In this document: positions 15,389 through 23,981 of the stretch, one piece after another
How positions within the stretch are numbered: position 1 is the stretch's first letter
How the letters are laid out: the number at the start of each line of letters is the position of its first letter
DNA from: Actinomycetota bacterium
GTDB taxonomy: Bacteria > Actinomycetota > Thermoleophilia > Solirubrobacterales > Solirubrobacteraceae
Length of the DNA stretch: 52,528 bases
Assembly: GCA_005888335.1 (NCBI GenBank)
Contig: VAWY01000136.1
Location: 1 to 52,528 of the forward strand
Reading direction: 5' to 3'
Made by a program: the position numbers and the translations under genes
The notes under the pieces: model-generated
The model's input: only the letters and a program-made list of their open reading frames with translations
What the model was told of the DNA's origin: nothing
Database searches by the model: none

Positions 15389-16252
15389 TCAGGCAGTCGT
15401 CGGCGTGCGCTCCCCCGTGCGGCGGTCGAGCTCGGCGAGCAGCGACTGGATCTCCGCGTCGCGTTCGATCCGCGCGTCGATGAGCGGGTTGAGGATGCCG
15501 CGCAGCGTCGACATCACCACCCAGCGCCGGGGCCGGATGATCCGCGGGGCCCGGCGCTCGATCCCGGCGACGATCGCGTCGCCTGCGGCGGAGGGCGGCA
15601 GCCGCTTGTGCAGCACGCGCGGGTAGGTGGCCATCATCCGCTCGGTGAGCGGGTCCTGGTCGATGGCCTGGTGGACCAACTCGGTGTCGATGAAGCCGAA
15701 ATACGCGACGCTCGCGCTCGCGCCGTGCTGGACGAGCTCCGAGCGCAGGGCGCGCCCGAGCTGCTCGACGCCCGCCTTCGCGATCGCATACGGCGCCGCC
15801 CCCATGCCGTTGCTGAACGCGTAGACCGACGCGACGACGACCACGTGCCCGCGGCGCGCCACGACGTGCGGCAGCGCCGCCCGCACGGTACGCCAGACGC
15901 CGAGCAGGTTGACGTCGAGGACCCGCTCGAACGCGTCGGGGTCCATCGCCAGCGCGGTCGTCGCGCGGGTCGCGATTCCCGCGTTCGCGACGACGACGTC
16001 GAGGCCGCCGAAGCGCTCGACCGTGGCCTCGACCGCTTCCTCGACGGCCTCGGCGTCGCTGACGTCGGCCTCCAGTCCGAGCGCGCGCGTGGCGTCGATC
16101 CCGGCGGCCGCCTCCTCGGCGGCCTCCCGGCGCAGATCGACAATGGCCACGGAGGCGCCGCGCGCGTGCAGCCCTCGCGCCGTCGCCAGCCCGATGCCGC
16201 GCGCGCCGCCGGTGACGAGCGCGACCTTGCCCTGTAGTTCGTAGCGAGCCAT
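15389..16252 (-). CDS. Short-chain dehydrogenase/reductase
   Basis: 287 aa from ATG 16252 (an upstream GTG-type extension to 16306 is unlikely). Rossmann NAD(P) motif TGGARGIG at 14-21, NAG at 90-92, catalytic S142, Y155 and K159 (YAIAK). The C-terminal 30 residues beyond the usual core (RPRRWVVMSTLRGILNP...) are typical of the SDR subgroup near ketoreductases of lipid metabolism. Asp39 at the end of strand 2 (VDL) favours NAD(H). Substrate unknown. Confidence 0.87.
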   Translation of the reverse strand: MARYELQGKVALVTGGARGIGLATARGLHARGASVAIVDLRREAAEEAAAGIDATRALGLEADVSDAEAVEEAVEATVERFGGLDVVVANAGIATRATTALAMDPDAFERVLDVNLLGVWRTVRAALPHVVARRGHVVVVASVYAFSNGMGAAPYAIAKAGVEQLGRALRSELVQHGASASVAYFGFIDTELVHQAIDQDPLTERMMATYPRVLHKRLPPSAAGDAIVAGIERRAPRIIRPRRWVVMSTLRGILNPLIDARIERDAEIQSLLAELDRRTGERTPTTA

Positions 16253-16314
16253 GGGCCGACTCTGATGCACCCGCGGGCACCGAGCAAGCCGGCGCCCCGG
16301 GCGCACGCCGACGA

Positions 16315-17193
16315 TCAGCCCTTCTTGCGACCGGGACCCTGGTTGCCCTTGCGCGCTGGGCGGCTGCCGGGAGCGGCCGGGCCGTCGTCCTCCGGCGCCT
16401 GGTCCTTCGACCCCTTGCCCTTCGATCCCTCGCCCTTCGGTCCCTTGCCTTCAGGCGCTGCGCCCTGATCGGCGGGCGTGCTGGGCGTGCTCGGCGGCGA
16501 CGCGACGACCGCTTCGCCGGGCTCGGGCGCGTCCTCGGCGGGCGCGGTCGGCTGCTCGTCTGACGCAGCGCGCAGCGACTTGTCCTTGTGGACCTTCGGG
16601 GCCTTCTGCTTCTCCGGCGCGTCCCCGTCGTCTCCGTGCTTCTTGGCCGGTTCGGACTCGAGCGCCGGCGTGGTGTCGTGCAGCTCGACGTCCTCGTCGT
16701 CCTTTCGCGCGTGCTTGTCGGCGACCTGCGGCGTCTCGACGAGGGCCGGGGCAGGCACCGGCACGGGGGTCGGGACGGGCGCGGGCGCGGGCGCAGGCGG
16801 GGCGGTCGCAGCCGGGGTCGGCGCCGGCGCGGGGGTTGCGGGCGCCTGCGTGCTGGGCGCGTGGCGGGCCGCGGCGTGGTGGCGCGAGACCGTTCGACGC
16901 GCGCCGGGGCGCCCCCGGACCGGCGGTCGGCTCGTCCGCGCCGGCAACGCGACCGGCAAAGTCACGGGCACGGCGGCCGGGCGCTCGGGCGCCGGCGAGT
17001 GCACGGAGCCGTGGACGCGCGACCGCTGCTCGCCGCGGACGACGAGCGGCCGCGCCGCGACGGGCACATCGCGGTCGGCGGGCCACGTCGGGAGGCCGCC
17101 GAGGGCGAGCAGCATCATCGGCACGGCGGTCGCGCCGGCGACCATCGACCCGGTGGCGCCGAGGACTCCAACCGTCGTCGTAGAGCACCTCAC
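16315..17193 (-). CDS. Low-complexity Pro/Ala/Lys-rich exported or membrane-anchored protein
   Basis: 292 aa from GTG 17193; an ATG at 17145 in frame is an alternative and neither has a clear ribosome site. A hydrophobic stretch (about 9-35, with MMLLALGG) looks like a signal or anchor. The rest is disordered: Pro-Ala runs (PAPAPVPTPVPVPAPAL), acidic and Lys-rich stretches, and a C-terminal block of GKGPKGEGSKGKGSK units. No enzymatic domain. Possibly a cell-wall or anti-sigma-like linker protein, but I cannot assign it. Confidence 0.5.
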   Translation of the reverse strand: MRCSTTTVGVLGATGSMVAGATAVPMMLLALGGLPTWPADRDVPVAARPLVVRGEQRSRVHGSVHSPAPERPAAVPVTLPVALPARTSRPPVRGRPGARRTVSRHHAAARHAPSTQAPATPAPAPTPAATAPPAPAPAPVPTPVPVPAPALVETPQVADKHARKDDEDVELHDTTPALESEPAKKHGDDGDAPEKQKAPKVHKDKSLRAASDEQPTAPAEDAPEPGEAVVASPPSTPSTPADQGAAPEGKGPKGEGSKGKGSKDQAPEDDGPAAPGSRPARKGNQGPGRKKG

Positions 17194-17328
17194 GACCTGT
17201 GCATCGGACGCGAGTCAGGACCTTTGAGCGGCCCTGTCAACAGTTCGAAACGGCTCCAGTTTTCTGTGCGAAAGCTCGGATTTCTGTCGTCCGCGCGGAT
17301 GTCGCGCGGCGTGAGGCGCCGGTCGCGG

Positions 17329-17793
17329 CTAGCCGACGCGCGGCGCCGTCGGCTCGGGCTCCGCGTGCTCGACCCCGGCTTGGAGCCGGTCGAGCAGGTC
17401 GGCCAGCTGCGCCGTCTCGTCGTCGGTGAGCTGCGAGCGCAGCCGCGCGTCGTGGCGCACAGCGACCTCGCGAAGCCGATCGAACAGCGCCTCGCCTTCG
17501 GGCGTGAGCGCGACACGCTGCACGCGCCGGTTGCTCGCTTCGCGCCAGCGCCGCACCAGCCCCTGCGTCTCGAGCGCGTTGAGGTGGTGCGTGAGCGTCG
17601 CGCCGGTGATCCCCATCGCCTCGGCCATGCGGGCCTGGGTGCCCCACTGCTCGGAGCGCACGAGGAGCAGCACCTGCCAGGCGGCGGCGGATCCGCCCGC
17701 CTCGGCCATGGCGCGCTCGAACGCGTTCGTGACGACCCGCGCCGTGCGCGCGAGGCGCAGGCCGATCGGCGGCACGACGGGAGGGCGGCTCAT
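17329..17793 (-). CDS. MarR family transcriptional regulator
   Basis: 154 aa from ATG 17793. Winged HTH: AAWQVLLLVRSEQWGTQARMAEAMGITGATLTHHL core, wing REASNRRVQRVALT, then C-terminal dimerisation helices. Divergent from a DUF1707 gene and an MFS exporter, the usual arrangement for a MarR repressor of a drug or small-molecule efflux pump. The operator lies between them. No ribosome site precedes the ATG. Confidence 0.87.
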   Translation of the reverse strand: MSRPPVVPPIGLRLARTARVVTNAFERAMAEAGGSAAAWQVLLLVRSEQWGTQARMAEAMGITGATLTHHLNALETQGLVRRWREASNRRVQRVALTPEGEALFDRLREVAVRHDARLRSQLTDDETAQLADLLDRLQAGVEHAEPEPTAPRVG

Positions 17794-17815
17794 GGCGACA
17801 TGGTAGCAGAACAAG

Positions 17816-17844
17816 TTGACATCTAAGGATTAGATATCTAAGGT
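17816..17844 (+). promoter_or_regulatory. MarR-type operator and promoter for the DUF1707-MFS operon
   Basis: TTGACA (17816-17821), 17 nt, TAAGGT (17839-17844) form a near-consensus promoter. Inside it lie the 12-bp palindrome TTAGATATCTAA (17830-17841) and a second dyad ATCTAA-GGA-TTAGAT (17821-17835), giving three ATCTAA half-sites. AT-rich sites stand out sharply from the GC-rich background. Confidence 0.8.
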
Positions 17845-17872
17845 TTCGGGCAAGCTCTTCGTAGGAGGCCTC

Positions 17873-18265
17873 GTGACCGCCGAACCTCAGACTCCCACCG
17901 CATTCAGGACCGGGCTCGTGCGGATCGGCGACCAGGAGCGCGCCGACGCCGGCGAGCGCCTTTCCGCACATGCCGCCGCCGGGCGCCTGACCATCGAGGA
18001 GCTCGAGCAGCGCCTCGAGCAGGTCCACGCGGCGGTCTTCGCCCGTGACCTGCTCGCCGTCGAGGCGGACCTCCCCGCGCCCTCCCGGCGCGTCGAGGCG
18101 GCGCGCCGGCCGCCGCTGCGGTCGATCGCGATCGCCTTCGCGGTGGCGGCCGTCCTGGCCACCGTCGCCGTCGGGCATCCGGTCGCGCCGCCGTTGATCG
18201 TCGCCGCGCTGCTCTGGCGCGCCGCCCACCGCACGCCCTTCGTCACGCAAAGGAGCGTCCCATGA
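17873..18265 (+). CDS. DUF1707 domain protein
   Basis: 130 aa; GTG start with AGGAGG 4 nt before it. DUF1707 core at about 15-65: VRIGDQERADAGERLSAHAAAGRLT, EELEQRLEQVHAAVFARDL. The C-terminus has two short hydrophobic segments (about 80-97 and 100-113). This domain is common in actinobacterial membrane proteins and is of unknown function. Coupled by ATGA to the exporter gene, so the two are probably expressed together under MarR control. Confidence 0.84.
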   Translation: MTAEPQTPTAFRTGLVRIGDQERADAGERLSAHAAAGRLTIEELEQRLEQVHAAVFARDLLAVEADLPAPSRRVEAARRPPLRSIAIAFAVAAVLATVAVGHPVAPPLIVAALLWRAAHRTPFVTQRSVP

Positions 18266-19746
18266 CCCCCGCCACCAACCACGGCACCACGCCCCGCGCC
18301 GCCGTCGCCGTCCCCTTCGCCGCGATCGTGCTGGCGATGCTGCCGGCGGTGCTCGACCAGACGATCCTGGCCACCGCGCTGCCGACGATCGCCTCCGACC
18401 TCGGTCGGCTCACCGACGTCTCGTGGGTCGTCACCGCCTACGTCGTCGCGGCCGCCGCCACGACACCGCTGTGGGGCAAGCTCGGCGACCGCCACGGCCG
18501 CAAGCGCCTGCTCGAGCTCTCCCTGGCGCTCTTTCTGGCGGCCTCCGCGCTGTGCGGCGCCGCCCAGGACATCACGCTGCTCGTCGTCGCCCGGCTCGTG
18601 CAGGGCGCGGCCGCGGGCGGGCTGATGACGATCGCGATGGCCGCCGTCGGCGACCTCGTCTCGCCGCGCGAGCGCGGCCGCTACCAGGGCTACATCGTCG
18701 CGACCTTCGCCGTCGCCACGGTGGCCGGCCCGCTCGTGGGCGGCCTGCTCGTCGACCACGCGAGCTGGCGCTGGGTCTTCTACGTCAACCTGCCGCTCGG
18801 CATCGCGGCGCTCGCGGGCCTGCGGCTGCGGCTTCCCGCGCCGGCGACCGACCGCCCCGAGCACGCGCTGGACACCCTCGGCGCCGCCCTGCTCGCCGCC
18901 GCGACCAGCGGCCTCATGCTCGTCTGCATCTGGGGCGGCGAGCGCTACGCGTGGGGCTCCCCCACGATCGTCGCGCTGATCGCCGCGACCGTCCTGCTCG
19001 CGGCCGCGCTCGTCGTGCGCGAGCGCCGCCTGGCCGATCCGATCGTCCCGCTCGACCTGCTGCGCAGCCGAGCGGTCGCCGTCGCGAGCGCCGCGCTGTT
19101 CCTCGCCACGGCCTCGCTGTTCGCCATCAACGTCTTCGTCCCGCTGTTCCTGCAGACGACGACGGGCGCCAGCCCGACGCAGGCCGGGCTGCTGCTCGTG
19201 CCGATGATGGTCGGCATCACGCTCTCGACCAACGTGGCCGGGCGCGCGATCGCCAAGACCGGCCGCTACAAGCGCTTCCCGATCGCCGGCCTGGCGCTCA
19301 TGACCGCCGGCCTCGCGCTGCTCGCCGCGCTCGCCGGCGACCCGTCGCGCACGGCGACCGGCGTCGGGCTGACCGTGTTCGGGCTCGGCTTCGGCATGGT
19401 CGGGCAGGTGCTCATCGTCGCCGTGCAGAACGGCGTCGACCGCCGCCGGCTCGGCGTCGCGATGGCCACGACGAACTTCTTCCGCGCGCTGGGCGGTGCG
19501 ATCGGCGCCGCCATCCTGGGCGCGATCTTCGCTGCCCGCGCCGGGACGCACGTCTCGGGCGTGCACACGCTGACGCCCGCGGCGCGCGCCGACCTCATCG
19601 ACGCCGTCCAGACTGTCTTCGTCGTCGCGGCGCCGCTCGCCGCGGTCGCCTTCGTGATCGTGCTGCTGCTGCCGGAGGTCCCGCTGCAGGGGTCGGGCGA
19701 GCCGGCCCCCGCGCAGCGCCCTGCGCCTGCGGCGGCGACCCGCTGA
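18262..19746 (+). CDS. MFS transporter, DHA2 (14-TMS) multidrug exporter type
   Basis: 494 aa. DHA2 hallmarks: LDQTILATALPTIASDL in TM1, GKLGDRHGRKRLL motif A, RLVQGAAAGG, and motif C-like GPLVGGLLVDHASWRWVFYVNLPLG. Proton-driven export of hydrophobic compounds is expected. A ribosome site AAAGGAG precedes the ATG, which overlaps the DUF1707 stop. Likely derepressed when the MarR ligand is present. Confidence 0.9.
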   Translation: MTPATNHGTTPRAAVAVPFAAIVLAMLPAVLDQTILATALPTIASDLGRLTDVSWVVTAYVVAAAATTPLWGKLGDRHGRKRLLELSLALFLAASALCGAAQDITLLVVARLVQGAAAGGLMTIAMAAVGDLVSPRERGRYQGYIVATFAVATVAGPLVGGLLVDHASWRWVFYVNLPLGIAALAGLRLRLPAPATDRPEHALDTLGAALLAAATSGLMLVCIWGGERYAWGSPTIVALIAATVLLAAALVVRERRLADPIVPLDLLRSRAVAVASAALFLATASLFAINVFVPLFLQTTTGASPTQAGLLLVPMMVGITLSTNVAGRAIAKTGRYKRFPIAGLALMTAGLALLAALAGDPSRTATGVGLTVFGLGFGMVGQVLIVAVQNGVDRRRLGVAMATTNFFRALGGAIGAAILGAIFAARAGTHVSGVHTLTPAARADLIDAVQTVFVVAAPLAAVAFVIVLLLPEVPLQGSGEPAPAQRPAPAAATR

Positions 19747-19759
19747 CTCCGCGACCCGG

Positions 19760-20275
19760 TCAGGCCCCCGGAATCGGGGCGCCCGTCGTGAACCCGCGCC
19801 GGGCGTACTCCTCGTAGTGCTCGCGCCACTTCTCGGTCGGCCCGGTCCCCGGCGCCGGGGCCGGCGTGCCCGCCAGCTGCCGCTCGAGCCGGTCGAGGCA
19901 GACGTGCCAGCCGGCGGCGTCGCGCGCGGCCTTGTCGCGCTGGCCGAGCACGCAGGTGAAGCGCAGCACCGTGCCCTCGCCGCCCTCCGCGGGCTCGAGG
20001 TCGAAGCGCAGCTCGTCCTCGCCCCACACGAAGATGAAGCGCCGCGGCGGCTCGAGCGCGAGGACCTCGCCCTCCATCGGCGGAACCCCGTCGGTCTCGA
20101 AGGTGAAGCTCAGCCGGCCGCCGACGCGCACGTCGCCGCTCACCGAGCTGGGGAACCAGTGGGCCAGCTCCGCCGGCTCGGTGACCGCGCGCCAGACGGC
20201 GTCGACCGGGTGCGCGAGCCGGCGCTCGAAGCGCAGCGCCGGGCGGTCGTCGATCGTCTCGAGGGTCCCGTGCAT
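19760..20275 (-). CDS. AHSA1/SRPBCC domain protein
   Basis: 171 aa. ALRFERRLAHPVDAVWRAVTEP, HWFPSSVSGDVRVGG, ALEPPRRFIFVWGEDEL mark the Aha1-type START domain. The C-terminal extension has EKWREHYEEYARR. Starts 3 nt after the ArsR stop. Second ArsR-AHSA1 pair of the window; the two AHSA1 proteins are clearly different in sequence, so this is not a recent duplication. Confidence 0.85.
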   Translation of the reverse strand: MHGTLETIDDRPALRFERRLAHPVDAVWRAVTEPAELAHWFPSSVSGDVRVGGRLSFTFETDGVPPMEGEVLALEPPRRFIFVWGEDELRFDLEPAEGGEGTVLRFTCVLGQRDKAARDAAGWHVCLDRLERQLAGTPAPAPGTGPTEKWREHYEEYARRGFTTGAPIPGA

Positions 20276-20278
20276 GCG

Positions 20279-20596
20279 TCAGTCCTCCTTCGTTCGCGTG
20301 CGGTCGAGGTGCCGTTCGAGCCGGTCGAGGTGCTCGTCCCACAGCCGCCGGTACGGCGCCAGCCACGCGTCGAGCTCGACGAGCGGGCGCGGCTCGAGCG
20401 CGTACACGCGGCGCTGGGCCTCCTTGCGCACCTGCACGAGGCCTGCCTCGCGCAGGACGCGCAGGTGCTTCGAGGTTCCGGGCTGGGTCAGCCCGAGGCG
20501 CTCGACGAGCTCCCCCACGGGCCGCGGGCGCTCGAGCAGCAGCGTGAGCATCTCACGGCGATGCGGGTCGGCGAGCGCGGACCAGGCGGACGGCAC
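20279..20596 (-). CDS. ArsR-family HTH regulator
   Basis: 105 aa, winged helix: ALADPHRREMLTLLLERP, LGLTQPGTSKHLRVLREAGLV, wing RKEAQRRVYALEP. No metal-binding cysteines. The GTG start is 6 nt after a TTATAT -10 and has no ribosome site, as for the ArsR at 15223. Regulates, probably, itself and the AHSA1 gene. Confidence 0.87.
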   Translation of the reverse strand: MPSAWSALADPHRREMLTLLLERPRPVGELVERLGLTQPGTSKHLRVLREAGLVQVRKEAQRRVYALEPRPLVELDAWLAPYRRLWDEHLDRLERHLDRTRTKED

Positions 20597-20602
20597 GGCT
20601 CT

Positions 20603-20631
20603 ATATAACCATGTAGGAATATGCCCGTCAA
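20603..20631 (-). promoter_or_regulatory. Leaderless promoter of the second ArsR gene
   Basis: Minus strand: TTGACG (20631-20626), 17 nt, TTATAT (20608-20603), 6 nt, GTG at 20596. Spacing and AT content make this one of the clearest promoters in the window. Confidence 0.7.
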
Positions 20632-20638
20632 GGCATGT

Positions 20639-21283
20639 TCAGCGAACGTTGAGCGTGTAGGTCACCTCCCCCTTGAAGTGCGCCTTGGGAAGCCGCCCGG
20701 TCACGTGCAGCGTGTGCTGCCCCGCGCTCATCCCGGTGAAGATCAGGCCCACACCCTTGGCGGCGCTGCGGCCGGAGCGCTTCTTCGACTGCAGGATGTT
20801 CTTGGCGGGCAGCCGGATCGCGAAGGCCTCCGTGGCGATCGTGTAGCGCGTGACGACGTTCGGGATGTCCTGGCCGTCCAGCGTCGCCGACATGGTCACC
20901 TTCTGGCCGCCCCAGAGCCGCTTCGCGCACGCCTTGAGCTGGGCCGCCGTGCTGCCGTGGAACGGCGCCTTCTCCAGCGTCGAGCACTCGAGCCCGATCC
21001 CCGGGACGTAGATCGGCTTGTCCTCCGGCACCGAGCACGTGTGGCTCTGGGGCTTGCCGCTCGCGACGCCGAAGAGGAACAGCACGGGGCCCGCGCTGGC
21101 CGACGGACACGGCGACGTGCCGGTCGGCCGGGCGAAGAGCCCCTGCCACCACGCGACCTGCCACTGCGCGTAGCTGCGCCCGGCGATCTTCTGGCCGGGC
21201 GGGACGACGGAGACGTCGGCGGCCGCGGGCGCCGCGATCGACAGGAGCACGGCCGGCACGGTGAGGAGGCTGAGTTGACGCAT
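20639..21283 (-). CDS. Secreted protein of unknown function with a QWxxAWWQG signature
   Basis: 214 aa from ATG 21283. Signal peptide 1-21 (LLTVPAVLLSIAAPAAA). The mature part begins VVPPGQKIAGRSYAQWQVAWWQGLF, a Trp-rich opening seen in scattered exported hypothetical proteins of several phyla. Four cysteines could form two disulphides. No catalytic motif. Single gene, convergent with ArsR and divergent from DUF72. Confidence 0.68.
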   Translation of the reverse strand: MRQLSLLTVPAVLLSIAAPAAADVSVVPPGQKIAGRSYAQWQVAWWQGLFARPTGTSPCPSASAGPVLFLFGVASGKPQSHTCSVPEDKPIYVPGIGLECSTLEKAPFHGSTAAQLKACAKRLWGGQKVTMSATLDGQDIPNVVTRYTIATEAFAIRLPAKNILQSKKRSGRSAAKGVGLIFTGMSAGQHTLHVTGRLPKAHFKGEVTYTLNVR

Positions 21284-21371
21284 CGCGGGGTTGTACGACA
21301 CCGGCCGGTCATGACCACCGCGCGGTAGCGTCAGCGCCACGTCCGGTGGTCACGAACAGCTCGAGCTCACG

Positions 21372-22319
21372 GTGCCGGTCCCCGACGAGGTCGGCGCGAC
21401 GGTCCGCCTCGGGGCCGGGACAGTCTTCGTCGGCACATGCTCGTGGACCGACAAGACGCTGACCAACGACAGCGATTGGTACCCGAAGCGCACGATGACG
21501 GCCGAGGAGCGCCTGCGCTTCTACGCCGCGCGCTTCCCGCTGGTCGAGGTCGACTCGACGTACTACCGCCCGGTGACCGAGGCCCAGGCGCACGGGTGGG
21601 CCGAGCGCAGCCCCGACGGCTTTCGCTTCGACGTGAAGGCCTACTCGCTGCTGACCGGCCACCCGACCGACCCGCGGTCGCTGTGGCCGGACTTGCGCGA
21701 GCAGCTCGCCGGCGACGCGGCCGGCAAGCGCAGCGTCTACGCCAGGCACCTGCCGCCCGACGCGGTCGAGGAAGCGTGGCGGCGCTTCGCCCGGGCGCTG
21801 CGGCCGCTGCACGACGCGGGCAAACTCGGCGCGGTCCTGTTGCAGTTCCCGCCGTGGTTCGGCCCGCGCCATGACGCGCGCGAGGAGCTCCGGGCCGTCC
21901 GCGAGCGGCTGCCCGGCTACCGCGTCTGCGTCGAGCTGCGCTCGCCGCGCTGGCTGACCGAGCCGGAGGATCGCGCGCGCACGCTCGGCCTGCTCGAGGA
22001 GCTCGGGCTCGCCTTCGTGTGCGTCGACGCGCCGGCCGCCTCGCGGCTGCCCGCGATCGCGGCGGTGACGTCGCCCGAGCTCGCGGTCGTGCGCTTCCAC
22101 GGGCGCGACGACGACGCCTGGCGCACCACCTCGGGCAGCGCCGCCGACCGCTTCCGCTACGACTACTCCGACGCCGAGCTCGCCGCGCTCGCCCGGCCCG
22201 CGGCCGAGCTCGCCGGCCAGGCGCGCGAGACGCACCTGCTGATGAACAACTGCTATCGCGACAACGCGGTGCGCAACGCCTGGCGCCTGCGCGAGCTGCT
22301 CGCGTCAGGAGGGCGCTGA
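21372..22319 (+). CDS. DUF72 family protein (YecE-like)
   Basis: 315 aa, TIM-barrel of DUF72: VFVGTCSWTDKTL, PLVEVDSTYYRP, FRFDVKAYSLLTGH, LGAVLLQFPPWF, VCVELRSPRW, VVRFHGRDDDAW, HLLMNNCYRDNAVRNA. Function is not established; structure resembles TIM-barrel endonucleases. GTG start at 21372; no better start is in frame upstream. Confidence 0.87.
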   Translation: MPVPDEVGATVRLGAGTVFVGTCSWTDKTLTNDSDWYPKRTMTAEERLRFYAARFPLVEVDSTYYRPVTEAQAHGWAERSPDGFRFDVKAYSLLTGHPTDPRSLWPDLREQLAGDAAGKRSVYARHLPPDAVEEAWRRFARALRPLHDAGKLGAVLLQFPPWFGPRHDAREELRAVRERLPGYRVCVELRSPRWLTEPEDRARTLGLLEELGLAFVCVDAPAASRLPAIAAVTSPELAVVRFHGRDDDAWRTTSGSAADRFRYDYSDAELAALARPAAELAGQARETHLLMNNCYRDNAVRNAWRLRELLASGGR

Positions 22320-22336
22320 CGTGCGCACCCACCGGC

Positions 22337-22795
22337 TCACGGCCCGAACGCCAGCTGGATGACCACGAGCGAGGCGATCGCCGCCAGGCAGATCAGGTGG
22401 TCGCGGCAGATCGATCGCGCCAGCCGGCTGTCGTCGTCGGCGCCGCCGGCGCGCGCGCCGAGCCGCACGGCGGCGGGCACGGTGTGCGCGGCCGCCAGCG
22501 CGATCGCCGCGCCGGCCAGCGCCAGCGACGCCCAGCCGACCCACGCGGGGCCGTCGCCGCCGGCGATCTGGGCGACGATCGCCGCCAGCGTCGCGACCAT
22601 GACCGCGCCGATCAGCCGGTTCATCGGCCGCGCGGCGGTCGTGACCCGCCGGTAGTAGCCCGCGATCGAGCCGACGACGTCGTCGGGCAGCGGGCCCGCG
22701 CGGCCGCGGTGGCGCAGCACCTGGACGTCGAACATCAGGTCGAACCACAGGACGGCGAGCAGGAAGCCGCCGCCTGCGGCGACGAAGCGCGTCAA
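22337..22795 (-). CDS. Uncharacterised four-helix membrane protein
   Basis: 152 aa. TTG start at 22795 overlaps the peroxiredoxin stop (TTGA), which decides the start. Four hydrophobic segments near 6-22, 55-72, 82-102 and 133-150, with FDLMFDVQVLRHR after the first. Translational coupling with the peroxiredoxin suggests a joint role, for example in membrane redox protection, but this is only context. Confidence 0.68.
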   Translation of the reverse strand: MTRFVAAGGGFLLAVLWFDLMFDVQVLRHRGRAGPLPDDVVGSIAGYYRRVTTAARPMNRLIGAVMVATLAAIVAQIAGGDGPAWVGWASLALAGAAIALAAAHTVPAAVRLGARAGGADDDSRLARSICRDHLICLAAIASLVVIQLAFGP

Positions 22796-23259
22796 GCGCT
22801 CGGCACGGCCACGTCCGCGAGCATCCCCCGCAGGTCGTCGACGCCCTGGAAGTCCAGCCCGAAGCGGTGGTCGTGGCGGTGGCGCACGATGCCGTCGCCG
22901 TCGATGACGACGACCGCCCGGCGCGTGCCGATGACCGGCGCGTGCGCGTCGTAGAGGCGCCCCACGGCACCGTCGGTGTCGGCGAGCAGCGGCACGTTGA
23001 GCCCGTGCCGCGCGACGAACGCCGCGTGCGAGTCGAGGTCCTGACCCGAGATCCCGACGATGACGGCGTCGAGGTCGTCGACCTCGTCGGCGTGGTCGCG
23101 GTACGAGCAGAACTGGCGCGTGCAGACCGGCGAGTTGTCGGCCGGGTAGAAGAGCAGCACGACGCGGCGCCCGCGGTGGTCCGACAGGCGGAAGGGGCCC
23201 TCGGTGCCCTCGAGCTCGAAGTCGGGGGCGGGGTCTCCGGGTTGAGGCGATTTGGCCAT
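22792..23259 (-). CDS. Peroxiredoxin (Bcp/PrxQ type)
   Basis: 155 aa from ATG 23259. Thioredoxin fold with PDFELEGTEGPFRLSDH, then FYPADNSPVCTRQFCSYRD: the peroxidatic Cys in PVCT and a second Cys five residues on, the atypical 2-Cys arrangement of Bcp. GTRRAVVVIDGDGIVRHR is the usual late strand. Reduces peroxides with thioredoxin-like donors. Confidence 0.88.
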   Translation of the reverse strand: MAKSPQPGDPAPDFELEGTEGPFRLSDHRGRRVVLLFYPADNSPVCTRQFCSYRDHADEVDDLDAVIVGISGQDLDSHAAFVARHGLNVPLLADTDGAVGRLYDAHAPVIGTRRAVVVIDGDGIVRHRHDHRFGLDFQGVDDLRGMLADVAVPSA

Positions 23260-23321
23260 GGTCCGGAAGCGTACGGCCCCGGCGTTCAAGGTCTTGCACC
23301 GGAAATCCGAGAGAAGAGGGC

Positions 23322-23981
23322 ATGGCCCTCTCGTCCCTCGCCGCCCGCCCCATCCGTGCCGCGGGCCTGCTCCTCGCCCTGCTCCTCGCCGGCTGCCTCG
23401 CCGCCGCCTCCCCCGGCCTCACCGCGGGCAGCGATCCCGCCCGCATCTGCGGCGCCGCCAGGTCCGGCGAGCAGTGCGGGCCCGGCAACGGCCGCCGGAC
23501 CGCCGGCGGCGGCGAGAAGGTCAGCCACAAGGGATGGCCGGCCGTCACCGGCGTCCTGTGGAAGGTCCTCGACAGCGCCGACCGCGGCAAGGACGGCGGC
23601 CCCGACAACGACGAGCTGCTGGGCCACCACGGCTCCGACGTGATCGTCGGCGGCGCCGGCAACGACATCCTCTGGGGCGACTGGGACCCGCATGCGAACA
23701 ACACCCAGCAAGTCGACGTCCTGCGCGGCGGGGCGGGCGACGACTGGCTGTACCCCAGTCACGGGCGCAACACCGTCGAGGGTGGGCCCGGCCGGGACTA
23801 CATCTGGGCCTTCTACGGCCACGGGGTTATCGACTGCGGGCCCGGCAAGGACACCGTGCGCGTCCGGATGAACGGCGCCTACCGCCTGCGCGGGTGCGAG
23901 GTCGTCAACCACTTCTGCGCCTTCGGCTCCGACGGCCGCGGCGGCTGCCTGAAGCCGGGCGAGAACCGCCGGCGCAGCTAA
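23322..23981 (+). CDS. RTX-type calcium-binding lipoprotein
   Basis: 219 aa. Signal peptide ending in a lipobox, LLLAGC (Cys25), predicts a membrane-tethered lipoprotein. Degenerate RTX nonapeptides follow: GGPDNDELLG, GSDVIVGGAGNDILWG, LRGGAGDDWL, VEGGPGRDYI, DCGPGKDTV. They form a calcium-binding beta-roll. The C-terminal part has paired cysteines. No enzymatic domain. Tail-to-tail overlap of 4 bp with the YceH gene. Confidence 0.8.
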   Translation: MALSSLAARPIRAAGLLLALLLAGCLAAASPGLTAGSDPARICGAARSGEQCGPGNGRRTAGGGEKVSHKGWPAVTGVLWKVLDSADRGKDGGPDNDELLGHHGSDVIVGGAGNDILWGDWDPHANNTQQVDVLRGGAGDDWLYPSHGRNTVEGGPGRDYIWAFYGHGVIDCGPGKDTVRVRMNGAYRLRGCEVVNHFCAFGSDGRGGCLKPGENRRRS

